This document shows positions 14,901-21,673 of a stretch of 21,673 nucleotides of DNA, one piece after another (position 1 is the first letter of the stretch; the number at the start of each line of letters is the position of its first letter). This DNA is from an uncultured Lachnobacterium sp. (lineage in GTDB: Bacteria > Bacillota > Clostridia > Lachnospirales > Lachnospiraceae), in assembly GCA_937889225.1 (NCBI GenBank), contig CALAST010000071.1, positions 1 through 21,673 of the forward strand, given 5' to 3'. The position numbers were made by a program, and so were the translations under genes. The notes beneath the pieces were generated by a model. The model saw only the letters and a program-made list of their open reading frames with translations, was not told where the DNA came from and made no database searches.

Positions 14901-15764
14901 TTTACTTTTTAATTCCACAAGCATTACTTTTACATAGGAACAGATTCCATGCATTAAATCCGTTTCCAAAAGTTCCGATTCCGTTTCCACTTCATATGGC
15001 TTTGATAAACCGCTTATCCATTCTTTTGGCCATGGATTGCTTGCAGACTGATGATAGATTTTTAAAACCATATCTTTAACTGCTTTATTGCTACGTTTTC
15101 CTGAATACGCATCTACAAAATGTAAAAATGCTTGTCCTTCATATACTTCTGCATCAAATCTGTTCTTTTCACTTGCTTTTGAAGTATACTCTGCATCAAA
15201 TCTGTTTTCTTCACTTACTATTTCTGTATAATGTTCTTTTGCCAATGCTGCTTTTACATATTCCGCCTCAAACACATCATTTAGCACATCCATTTCCAAC
15301 AACTTAATTTCCCCTTGGTCTGCAATGCGGAAATTTGGTTCTAAATTGATTTCCTCAAAATAATTACGCACTACAAATAAACAGAAACTATCAATCGTTG
15401 TAATCTGTGCATTATGCAATAATGTTTGCTGTTTTTTCAAATTTTCATCTTCCGGATGTTCTTCCAGTTTCTTTTCAATTGCAGTTCCGATACGTTCACG
15501 CATTTCTGCAGCTGCTGCTTTTGTAAATGTTACAACCAAAAGTCTATCAATATCTACTGGATGTTCTTTTGCTGTAATCTTTTGTATGATTCGCTCAACC
15601 AACACCGCAGTTTTACCTGAACCTGCTGCGGCAGATACTAAAATATTGCGATTTCGGGTATCAATTACCTGCTGTTGTTCTTTCGTCCATTTCATATCCG
15701 TATTTCGTTTTTGTTTTTCAAAATCCTTCATATCCATTATTTTTTCTTCCAATTTGATTTCCAT
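11907..15764 (-). CDS. addA: AddA, helicase-nuclease subunit of AddAB
   Basis: This UvrD-like (superfamily 1) helicase of up to 1285 residues has a C-terminal RecB-type nuclease. With AddB it processes double-strand breaks to RecA-ready 3' ends. Seen in order: the MKWTKEQQQVID opening (from residue 24), Walker A AAAGSGKT (45-52), ITTIDSFC, Walker B IMIDEYQD (452-459), GDVKQSIYRFR (481-491), MTIHKSKGLEFPVVF (about 826), LYVALTRAKEKL (about 901) and the nuclease LDYKTDYV (D1228, K1230). The reading frame overlaps the end of addB by up to 47 nt. Internal ATGs (residues 10, 12, 24) also fit, and residue 24 would match the family start, so the exact start is uncertain. Residues 184-211 hold a 14-residue tandem duplication absent from the family core. 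Confidence 0.96.
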   Translation of the reverse strand: MEIKLEEKIMDMKDFEKQKRNTDMKWTKEQQQVIDTRNRNILVSAAAGSGKTAVLVERIIQKITAKEHPVDIDRLLVVTFTKAAAAEMRERIGTAIEKKLEEHPEDENLKKQQTLLHNAQITTIDSFCLFVVRNYFEEINLEPNFRIADQGEIKLLEMDVLNDVFEAEYVKAALAKEHYTEIVSEENRFDAEYTSKASEKNRFDAEVYEGQAFLHFVDAYSGKRSNKAVKDMVLKIYHQSASNPWPKEWISGLSKPYEVETESELLETDLMHGICSYVKVMLVELKSKLENLKEIALLPDGPTKYAETLEKDLALFAQIDKLQTFTEFQQFFKEIKFSTLAAIRKFTGDVQKKEAVSSGRDEIKKEIKSITNRYFSMPLEELVNQLKGMKNTACELVRLSLLFYEAMEQEKRKKHIMDFSDVEHAALRIFVDETTKRVRPAAEEFRVQFEEIMIDEYQDSNQVQEEIMSAISNGKNMFMVGDVKQSIYRFRLARPELFMEKYRRFTLTESENMRIDLHKNFRSRQEVVDFSNDMFYKIMQTDLGNVAYDDSAALYCGASYQETPNMQAEVLFFDMEETEGELDDLGNRQLEARMVARKIKELKEELLVTDKATGELRPLRYSDIVILFRSLKNWGNDFAGVLEACGIPAHVATSTGYFSATEVQTVLALLQILDNPYQDIPMAAVLKSPIVGLDDEELAEITVFQHKKLCFAKAAYKMMEQANEGKLHTFYQMYCAIRQKTKDTPIHELIEYALELTGYGSFVRALPAGTQRAANLNMLLEKAIAYEKTSYKGLFHFVRYIDQLQKYDVDFGEADVTGENEDVVRIMTIHKSKGLEFPVVFVSGISKQFNEMDIREKVVVHPDMGLGLDEMRTNPKVKRSCLIKTEIADRIRRDNLGEELRVLYVALTRAKEKLILTGTVKKKDSLYEKYTGMAKKGVPITLAQRIKAKSYMHWIVPAVLSYPNQYDFSFADAFMLMAEEAKTVAEKEISKNILLEKIKEADENTVREFETKFAYEYPYKQEMNRKSKYSVSELKRASMVEKYDRTEGMTEVPEFLMEEREVYVPEFARKSIVEEKLAKSQNVEDSINEEITEKLENSINLKKDTNIVSGVNQGAFRGTAVHRVMECLDFAGFVKLKQKNYFQIKIFVAEELVRMKKQKLITSEMAELVNPYSIIKFLQTDTALRMAKAAERGDLFIEKPFVMDYQGVLVQGIMDVFWLEENTIVLLDYKTDYVSEAEDLIMRYKTQLDLYADALSRVFSTQEASVVRTEKLIYSFRLQEVISVI
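15148..15231. repeat. 42-bp tandem duplication inside addA
   Basis: Two copies start at TCTGCATCAAATCTGTT (15148 and 15190), 42 bp apart, so the frame is kept. They encode SEENRFDAEYTSKA followed by SEKNRFDAEVYEGQ (AddA residues 184-211). The copies differ at a few bases, so it is not brand new. Confidence 0.75.
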
Positions 15765-18700
15765 TTTCCGTTTCTAATGTATTTTTGTCTTCGTTATATT
15801 GCTTCCTTGCTAATTCTGTTTCCATTCGGTCAAATATATCTTTTCTTTCTAATTTTTTAAAGCGACGTTCTTCAAATCCTGCAATTTTCAAATCAAATCC
15901 GCATACCGATTTATATGGGCAATACGTACAACTTCCGGTTTGTCCGTCCACATAAGGATTTACCTGTACATTGCCGCCATAAATCTCATTTCCCGCCTCT
16001 TCAATTTGCTTATTCACATAGCGGGAAAGCACATCAAATTCTTCGGTTGAGGCAACTTTTGACTGTGCTTCCGATAAATCACCTGATTTTTTTATCGTAA
16101 CAGGAATCACATCGGATTTTGTCTCAAATTCATCGTCCATCGCCCTGTAAATCGCATCTTCCCGATTTACAAGTCCATCCGGTTTCAATTCTTTTAAAAT
16201 CGCCTGTTGTACTTCTTCTTCTGATACTTCACCTGTCACTTCAATCACCGGGTCATCGATATGATAATAAAACAATCCACCCGGAATCACTTCTTTATTC
16301 GGATATTTCTTCTTTTCCAATTCCATTGCCGCATTCATATATACTACAAGCTGTAATTGCAAGCCATTGTACAACTTAATTAAATCAAATTTGGTATTTC
16401 CTGACTTATAGTCAATGACCTTGACATATAACCTTCCCTCATCTTCACAAGTATCCACTCTATCAATTCTTCCTGCAAGGCGAAGTCTTTTTGCTTCACC
16501 CAATTCAAATAAAAGTGCCTCCAAACGGTCTGTTTTCGAAAAAGCAATCTCAAAATCATTCGGCACAAAACGCCCTTTTCTTACTTGTGTCGTAAGTGCC
16601 CATATCGTTTGTTTAAAGATGTGATTCATGCGTTTTGCCAAATGTGCATCCTCTGCTGTCGCATAAATGCTTAAATTCGGATACGCAAGCACCGCTTCTT
16701 CCATCGAATGCTCTGCAAAATCATCTCTTTTTTCTTCCGGTACATTGAACCAATCATATGGAGAATCCGCTAGTTTTTTGCTGTAAATCTCAATTGCTGC
16801 ATGATACAGATTTCCCATATCCACGCTTTCAAAACCGGACGTTTCTCTCTCTTTTAACTGCAATCCGTATTGAAGGAAATGGGAATACGCACACTTTGCA
16901 AAATTCTCCAGTCGTGTCACGCTTCCTTCTATGCTTGTTCCATAAATTGCTTCCGCTACTACGCGACTAATCGGGTCATGGCTGTAATGATAATAAAACG
17001 CATCCACAATTTCCATCGCCTTTTGACGTAATTTTGCATCTTCGCTCTCTAAAAAGCACTTTGCCAATGCATACCAGACTGCATCTTTTTCGCCCGAAAT
17101 CAGATATTCGCTGGCACTTTCCGTTGTAGAGGCATCTAAAATTCGCCCTATTTCCTCTATCTCCGTAATTCTCATATCCGGAAACATCCGCTGCAATGTG
17201 CGAATCAAATAAGAAGGGCGTAGTGTCTTTCCTTCGCTGTCAACTCTTGCAAAACTAATATATAATTGTTCGGATGGTTTTGTCAGATTTAAATATAAAT
17301 AAAACTTTTGGATAAACGCCTGCTCTCTCGCACATGGTGCTAATGTAATCTCTGCCGCTTCCAATGCAGCCCTTTCGTATTCAGAAATAATGCCTCCTGC
17401 ATTCACACTTTTTGGCACAATACCATCATTTACACCAATAAAAAACAAAACTTTAACATGATTGAGTCGTGTTCGTTCAATGTCACCAATTGTAACAGAA
17501 TCATATCCCGGAGGAATCACAGCAACTTCCGCAGCTTCAAAACCGGAATCCAAGATTTCCTCAAATTCTTCTATCGTAACAATATCATTCCCCAAAAGTG
17601 CATGATATTTTTCCAACAATTCCATAACAATGCGGTAAATCTGTTCATATTCTTTTGCTTTCGCTTGTTCTCCTGCTTCTAAAAACAGCTTTTCCATTTC
17701 CAAAAGTTTATTTGGAGCATCTACTGCAACAATAAAGGCATATAATGCTTCTATCTTTTCTCCAACGCTTGTCTTTTTATTGGAAAAAACTGCCGCAAAT
17801 GGTTCTAATTTTTCCATCAACGAAAGACGTAAACTTTCCATCTTTTCTAAATCATAAAACTGCTCATTTTTTGGTTTGCGAAGCCAACGTTTGCTCCATT
17901 GTTTTTTGCCTCGGATACCAATCGCAAGCAAATAGTTCTCCAGATTGTCAATTTCATCAGCTGTCATATCCACAAAACCCGTGCGAAGCAAACGCATCAT
18001 GGACTGATAAGAAAAATCGCTACGAACTACTTCAAGTGATGCTCGAATAAACTCAATAAACGGATGGAATAAAAGTTCTTTTGTCGTATCGATAAAGTAA
18101 GGAATTTCATATTTTCCAAATACTCCTCTTACATAATTGGCATACCCTTCCACATCGCCTGTTACAACTGCAATTTCCCGATAACGATAGCCTTTTTCTC
18201 TTACCAACTCGTTAATTTTTCTCGCTGTCCAAGTAATTTCCTCTTTTGGATTCTTTAAGGAAAATAAACGGATTTCGTCAATCGTTCCTAACTTTCTTTT
18301 ATATGTAGTACGGAATAAGTTCTGCTCCATAAATGCTAGTGACGGTGCATGAGAAAATCGTGTATGCTCACTTCTTTTTACTACGATTGGTTCATTTACA
18401 GGCGTGTGCGTTTTTTCTGCCAAATCCATCAATGTGCGGATGGTCTTTTTCGGCATATCGAATAATTCCTGCATGCCACGGCTGTGATAGAAGTTTTCGT
18501 TTTCGTCTATTGTTAATGTCACTTTGATATCGGCACAAATTTTCATAAGTTTTTGCAGCAACAATACCTGTATTGGTGTAAAGCCGGTAAACTCATCGAA
18601 AATTAAGGTTGCATCTTTTAAAAGAGCGGATTTTTCCGCAACATCAGATAGTACGTGAAGAATTTCATCGGCTGTGATTGTTCTTGTAAGTGGGATTTCT

Positions 18701-19419
18701 TGTGAATCTTCTTTTATTATAGCTTCTTTGATAGTATTTTCTATTATATTGTTATTCCCTTGCTTGTCACTATCTTGCGTTTTATCATTTGTATTATTTT
18801 GGATAGTTCCATCTTTAATGTTATTTATCTTTTCATCATTATTTTTTACACTATTTTCTGCATAATTTTGTTGATATTGCTTATCGCGATTATCTTTGTT
18901 CGGATTTCTCAAATAATTTAAAAACTCCCGATACATAATTTCCACATCTTTTAGCTTTGAGGTAAGCACCGTAGAAAATCGCCCATCCTCTACGCACTCT
19001 GCGAGCATTTCCGGTGTAATGTTATACTGCATAAGTTCGGAAATAAGGGATTTAATTTCGCTAATATATCCCATATGCTTCATATTGGAACGGAATACGC
19101 CTAAGTTTTCTTCCTGTTCCTGTGCTACTTTTCGCAAAACCAGATTCTTTCCGGTTTCTTCTAATATTTCCAAATCGCAGATTCCCAGTTCATCAAACAC
19201 ACGATATGCCAAACGCTTGAAACTCAAAATGTCGATATTCATAATCGCTTTGTTTGGTGACAAATCCACCAGTTTTCGTTGTGTTTGCATCGTAAACTGC
19301 TCCGGTACGATAACCAGATAGTTTTTGCGTGGATGCAATGCGGCTTCCTTTGTCGTTTGTCTGTAAATATATTCTGTTTTTCCGCTTCCGGAATTTCCTA
19401 AAATAAATTGTAGAGCCAT
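15718..19419 (-). CDS. addB: AddB, second helicase-nuclease subunit of AddAB
   Basis: This 1233-residue protein has Walker A GNSGSGKT (8-15), the PEQFTMQTQ segment, an IFDEFTGFTP region equivalent to Walker B and the C-terminal RecB-like nuclease motif VIDYKSGN (D1003, K1005). The iron-sulfur cysteines are C1164, C1167 and C1173 (C-x2-C-x5-C), paired with an upstream Cys in the FAKCAYSHFLQYGL segment. AddB partners AddA in resection and Chi recognition. Residues 172-247 form an Asn/Lys/Asp/Gln-rich linker that looks inserted into an otherwise regular helicase-like domain. About 35 residues follow the cysteine cluster and basic region as a charged tail. The start has only a weak AGG upstream but gives the exact family N-terminus. 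Confidence 0.96.
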   Translation of the reverse strand: MALQFILGNSGSGKTEYIYRQTTKEAALHPRKNYLVIVPEQFTMQTQRKLVDLSPNKAIMNIDILSFKRLAYRVFDELGICDLEILEETGKNLVLRKVAQEQEENLGVFRSNMKHMGYISEIKSLISELMQYNITPEMLAECVEDGRFSTVLTSKLKDVEIMYREFLNYLRNPNKDNRDKQYQQNYAENSVKNNDEKINNIKDGTIQNNTNDKTQDSDKQGNNNIIENTIKEAIIKEDSQEIPLTRTITADEILHVLSDVAEKSALLKDATLIFDEFTGFTPIQVLLLQKLMKICADIKVTLTIDENENFYHSRGMQELFDMPKKTIRTLMDLAEKTHTPVNEPIVVKRSEHTRFSHAPSLAFMEQNLFRTTYKRKLGTIDEIRLFSLKNPKEEITWTARKINELVREKGYRYREIAVVTGDVEGYANYVRGVFGKYEIPYFIDTTKELLFHPFIEFIRASLEVVRSDFSYQSMMRLLRTGFVDMTADEIDNLENYLLAIGIRGKKQWSKRWLRKPKNEQFYDLEKMESLRLSLMEKLEPFAAVFSNKKTSVGEKIEALYAFIVAVDAPNKLLEMEKLFLEAGEQAKAKEYEQIYRIVMELLEKYHALLGNDIVTIEEFEEILDSGFEAAEVAVIPPGYDSVTIGDIERTRLNHVKVLFFIGVNDGIVPKSVNAGGIISEYERAALEAAEITLAPCAREQAFIQKFYLYLNLTKPSEQLYISFARVDSEGKTLRPSYLIRTLQRMFPDMRITEIEEIGRILDASTTESASEYLISGEKDAVWYALAKCFLESEDAKLRQKAMEIVDAFYYHYSHDPISRVVAEAIYGTSIEGSVTRLENFAKCAYSHFLQYGLQLKERETSGFESVDMGNLYHAAIEIYSKKLADSPYDWFNVPEEKRDDFAEHSMEEAVLAYPNLSIYATAEDAHLAKRMNHIFKQTIWALTTQVRKGRFVPNDFEIAFSKTDRLEALLFELGEAKRLRLAGRIDRVDTCEDEGRLYVKVIDYKSGNTKFDLIKLYNGLQLQLVVYMNAAMELEKKKYPNKEVIPGGLFYYHIDDPVIEVTGEVSEEEVQQAILKELKPDGLVNREDAIYRAMDDEFETKSDVIPVTIKKSGDLSEAQSKVASTEEFDVLSRYVNKQIEEAGNEIYGGNVQVNPYVDGQTGSCTYCPYKSVCGFDLKIAGFEERRFKKLERKDIFDRMETELARKQYNEDKNTLETENGNQIGRKNNGYEGF

Positions 19420-19554
19420 ATTTGCCTGCTTTCTAAATTGTTATACGTTTTCTTTTATTTCAATAACTACTTTATTAGATAAAAATAATCCTAATAAGAC
19501 AGATTTTCATAAGTACCAAAATATAATATATCTAATATTTGAATGACTATTTGT

Positions 19555-19563
19555 AGTATAACA
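19555..19563 (-). promoter_or_regulatory. candidate extended -10 promoter for addBA
   Basis: On the minus strand TGTTATACT fits an extended -10 (TGnTATAAT with one change). No convincing -35 is found 16-18 bp upstream. It lies about 135 bp ahead of the addB start in an AT-rich gap that otherwise shows nothing definite. Confidence 0.3.
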
Positions 19564-19615
19564 TAATCTACTTTTCTGCACATTAAAAAAAGACTTCCAA
19601 ATAGCTGAAAAATAT

Positions 19616-21475
19616 TTACCCAACTATAACTTCCACTTTTTTTCCGCTAAAAGCTACACCATACTTATATATCATTTCAATGCCTTCGGTAGTCATTTCT
19701 GTATCATATTTTTTATCTATCATCTGCTGCAAAGCAGTTTCGGACAACTTTTTGAGTTGTTCTTCCGTACAATTCTTTTCGGCTTTCAGCTCAATCAGAA
19801 TACCTGGCAGATTTTTCTTTACAGGTTTCAGTTGAATATCATATCTTCCGTCACCGGACTCTCTGTTAGAAGTCGTAAAAGAACCACCAAGCAATGCACA
19901 CAGACCAAGCATAAATCCGTGATAGAAGTTTTCTCCTGCGGTATCAAATGAACTTACCGATTGAGTAAGCAAGGTTTGAATCAACTTTTTCAGTTTCTTA
20001 TTATCACCGGAGAAGATAGCCTCCTGAATAGAAATAGCCGTAGATTGAGGAATGATATCATTAAGCTGTTGCAAGATTTCTTTGTGGTAGACAAGCGATA
20101 TTTCTCTATTAGGCAAAGCAACCTCGCACATAAAATCGCCATTAAAAGAGGGAGTTGTTTTAAGTACCTTCAAGTAACCGGCAACCAATAAAAAGCTATA
20201 AATAGTCGAAGGATTATTTTTAATCTGTGGATAGATAACGCCTGTGTCAATATAGGTAGTGAAAGTTTCACCATTAACAAGTGAGGTCAGTTTTTCATAA
20301 ATTTCTTTATCTGCTTCGGAGATAATCTCTCCGATAATATCGTTACTTCCCGTAGACTGCCAAAATGCCCTCGGTTCACACTCCTTATTGAAATAGTTAA
20401 TAACCGACCACGGATTAAAGATTTCCGTTTTACCAAAACGGTAACCATCGTACCATTCACAAAGTTCCTCATACTTATCGGACACACCGTAATACTCAGA
20501 CATTTCCTTTACTTCTGCGGAAGTAAACCCAAAATAAGAGCTATATTTATTATCCAATACGGAATTGATAGTAAGGTTATTCAAACCGCTAAAGATACTT
20601 TCTTTAGCAACACGAAGAATACCGGTCAAAAATCCGTAAGACAAATGCTTGTTATCTTTAAGACCGCTGGAGAAAAGATTACGCATAAAGAGAATGACTT
20701 TATCGTAATAATTCTTCATATATCCCTGCCGGATAGGAATATCATATTCATCAATAATTATAATAGGTGCAGTACCGTGATGTTTGTGAAGCATTTGTGA
20801 AAGGTCAAGAAGTGCACCGGAAAGTTCTACCTCATTGCTTTCACCCGACAATAATTTTTCAAAGTTCTTCTTTTCATATTCATTACATTTATCGCTTGTT
20901 TGCAACTCAATATGACGATATGCTTCTTTAGAAAAGACTTCCTTTATAGCATGAAATGTTTCTTCCCAAGTATTGAATTTAATATCCTTAAAAGTAACAA
21001 AAATAACAGGATATTTCCCCTGATACTCACGATACTTTTTACCACAGGTCCAAATCTTTTTGTCCCGAAAATAAACAGAAGTATCCTCGTCAGTCTTTTC
21101 AAAGAAAGTACGAAGCATATCCATATTCAAGGTCTTTCCGAAACGACGAGGGCGAGTAAATAAAGAAACCATCGGACGTTCATCAATAAAGTCCTTAATC
21201 ATCATCGTTTTATCAATGTAATAATATTCCGATGAAGCCAAGCGATAATCTGAGATACCAATAGGCAATGGAAGATTAGCAGAACGGACGACCTTTTTAT
21301 ATTTTCCCGATTTTACACGGCTATCCGCAGGTTTCTCTGCATCAATAGGAATTACCCAAGATTTCCCTTGCTTCTTAGCACCATTAATTTTTCCTTCCTT
21401 GCAAAGAGCAGATACTCTTCTTTCCGTTATATTCCAAAGTCTTGCGGCTTCTTTTACAAACATTGTACCAACCAT
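19616..21475 (-). CDS. HTH / AAA-ATPase-like / PD-(D/E)XK nuclease-superfamily protein (AAA-ATPase_like + DUF1703)
   Basis: A 619-residue three-part protein. Residues 5-45 form a helix-turn-helix of the MerR/excisionase type (TMFVKEAARLWNITERRV, then KEGKINGAKKQGKSWVIP). Residues about 70-330 match the AAA-ATPase-like domain, with P-loop TRPRRFGKT (107-115) and Walker B IIIIDEYD (238-245). The C-terminus is the DUF1703 PD-(D/E)XK domain, with D546 and E562-x-K564 plus a later QQMIDKKY helix (about 583-590). All expected catalytic residues are present, so the nuclease may be active. GGAGG lies 9 nt before the ATG. It has its own promoter and no partner gene in view. The family is often multicopy in gut anaerobes; its function is not settled, with defence and mobile-DNA roles both proposed or plausible. 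Confidence 0.85.
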   Translation of the reverse strand: MVGTMFVKEAARLWNITERRVSALCKEGKINGAKKQGKSWVIPIDAEKPADSRVKSGKYKKVVRSANLPLPIGISDYRLASSEYYYIDKTMMIKDFIDERPMVSLFTRPRRFGKTLNMDMLRTFFEKTDEDTSVYFRDKKIWTCGKKYREYQGKYPVIFVTFKDIKFNTWEETFHAIKEVFSKEAYRHIELQTSDKCNEYEKKNFEKLLSGESNEVELSGALLDLSQMLHKHHGTAPIIIIDEYDIPIRQGYMKNYYDKVILFMRNLFSSGLKDNKHLSYGFLTGILRVAKESIFSGLNNLTINSVLDNKYSSYFGFTSAEVKEMSEYYGVSDKYEELCEWYDGYRFGKTEIFNPWSVINYFNKECEPRAFWQSTGSNDIIGEIISEADKEIYEKLTSLVNGETFTTYIDTGVIYPQIKNNPSTIYSFLLVAGYLKVLKTTPSFNGDFMCEVALPNREISLVYHKEILQQLNDIIPQSTAISIQEAIFSGDNKKLKKLIQTLLTQSVSSFDTAGENFYHGFMLGLCALLGGSFTTSNRESGDGRYDIQLKPVKKNLPGILIELKAEKNCTEEQLKKLSETALQQMIDKKYDTEMTTEGIEMIYKYGVAFSGKKVEVIVG

Positions 21476-21509
21476 CGTACAATACCTCCTCGTATAATTT
21501 CATAAGTAT

Positions 21510-21538
21510 ATTATAGTCACAATTCAGAAGTTTATCAA
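21510..21538 (-). promoter_or_regulatory. sigma-A promoter of the HTH-AAA-nuclease gene
   Basis: TTGATA (21533-21538), a 17-bp spacer and a perfect TATAAT (21510-21515) on the minus strand, about 35 bp ahead of the ATG. The short leader holds the GGAGG Shine-Dalgarno. The site argues for expression independent of whatever lies beyond the right edge. Confidence 0.75.
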
Positions 21539-21624
21539 TATAATTACGGAATAATACCAAAATAGGTTGGCTTTCTTCTTTTTGTTTTTCTCTGTTTCTT
21601 AACATATGAGAGTCTTGTTTTATT

Positions 21625-21661
21625 GTACCAAGTCGCTAGCGCGACGGCTAGCCCTTAGTAC
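21625..21661. repeat. GTAC-bounded hairpin at the right edge
   Basis: GTAC-CAAG-TC-GCTAGC (21625-21640) folds with GCTAGC-CCTTA-GTAC (21647-21661), with one mismatch and a small bulge. An alternative inner hairpin GTCGC/GCGAC uses the same bases. This G/C-rich island in AT-rich DNA looks like a small extragenic palindrome, or the 3' terminator stem of a gene beyond the edge. Confidence 0.5.
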
Positions 21662-21673
21662 ATAATTTCGCTA

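Noticed and set aside
11907..19419. many 60-150 codon plus-strand frames antisense to addA and addB
   Set aside because: They are shadows of long A-rich coding sequence: Phe/Leu/Ser-rich, no ribosome sites, no domains.
21384..21605. 73-codon minus-strand frame at the start of the HTH-AAA-nuclease gene
   Set aside because: It crosses the promoter and the Shine-Dalgarno of the real gene in another frame.
1..21673. CRISPR arrays, tRNA, rRNA, intact transposases or prophage genes
   Set aside because: Looked for by eye and not seen. The only mobile-like signals are small non-coding repeats and hairpins.

Overview
The window is AT-rich Firmicutes DNA. Its gene content points to a butyrate-producing, probably flagellated member of the Clostridia, most likely Lachnospiraceae (Roseburia / Eubacterium rectale / Butyrivibrio-like). 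The evidence is a clear butyryl-CoA:acetate CoA-transferase, AddAB instead of RecBCD, a FliB-type flagellin lysine methylase, a DegV/FakB protein and an oligoendopeptidase F. The placement is inferred from gene families; no rRNA, tRNA or CRISPR array was seen. Most genes lie on the minus strand. Only degV and the M3 peptidase are on the plus strand.

Layout. 1-3660 (minus): a promoter firing out of the left edge, fliB, a 48-codon small ORF just upstream of it, a CpsB/YwqE-type PHP phosphatase, a Spx/ArsC-like protein and a YgjP-type metallopeptidase. These genes are separated by 75-245 bp and look mostly independently transcribed. 3660-5540: an AT-rich divergent region with a near-consensus sigma-A promoter and three evenly spaced GTTTT-AAAAC palindromes ahead of the DegV/FakB gene. 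A strong terminator follows degV, then a short minus-strand reading frame resembling a FeoB-type P-loop, then the promoter and inverted repeats of the oligoendopeptidase gene (5542-7305). 7306-7527: a bidirectional terminator, a short repeat copy and a long hairpin that resembles an IS200/IS605-type end.

7528-11066 (minus): but, then a compact three-gene cluster in the order 87-aa acidic protein, PpiC-type foldase lipoprotein and PAP2 membrane phosphatase. In this cluster one Shine-Dalgarno overlaps the end of the preceding gene. Upstream is maf, whose real start is a TTG. Two tandem copies of an extragenic repeat fill the gap between maf and addA, and the second runs over the addA stop codon. 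11907-19419: addB and addA, overlapping, encode the two-subunit helicase-nuclease. Both have lineage-specific insertions: a 14-residue tandem duplication in AddA and a roughly 75-residue Asn/Lys-rich insert in AddB. 19616-21475: a helix-turn-helix / AAA-ATPase-like / PD-(D/E)XK protein with its own near-perfect promoter.

Most of the window is ordinary housekeeping DNA. The parts worth a second look are the phased operator array at degV, the repeat family (tandem at addA-maf, truncated at 7420, possibly related at the right edge), the FeoB-like fragment, the small gene ahead of fliB, and the HTH-AAA-nuclease fusion beside addAB. No clearly new multi-gene system was seen.
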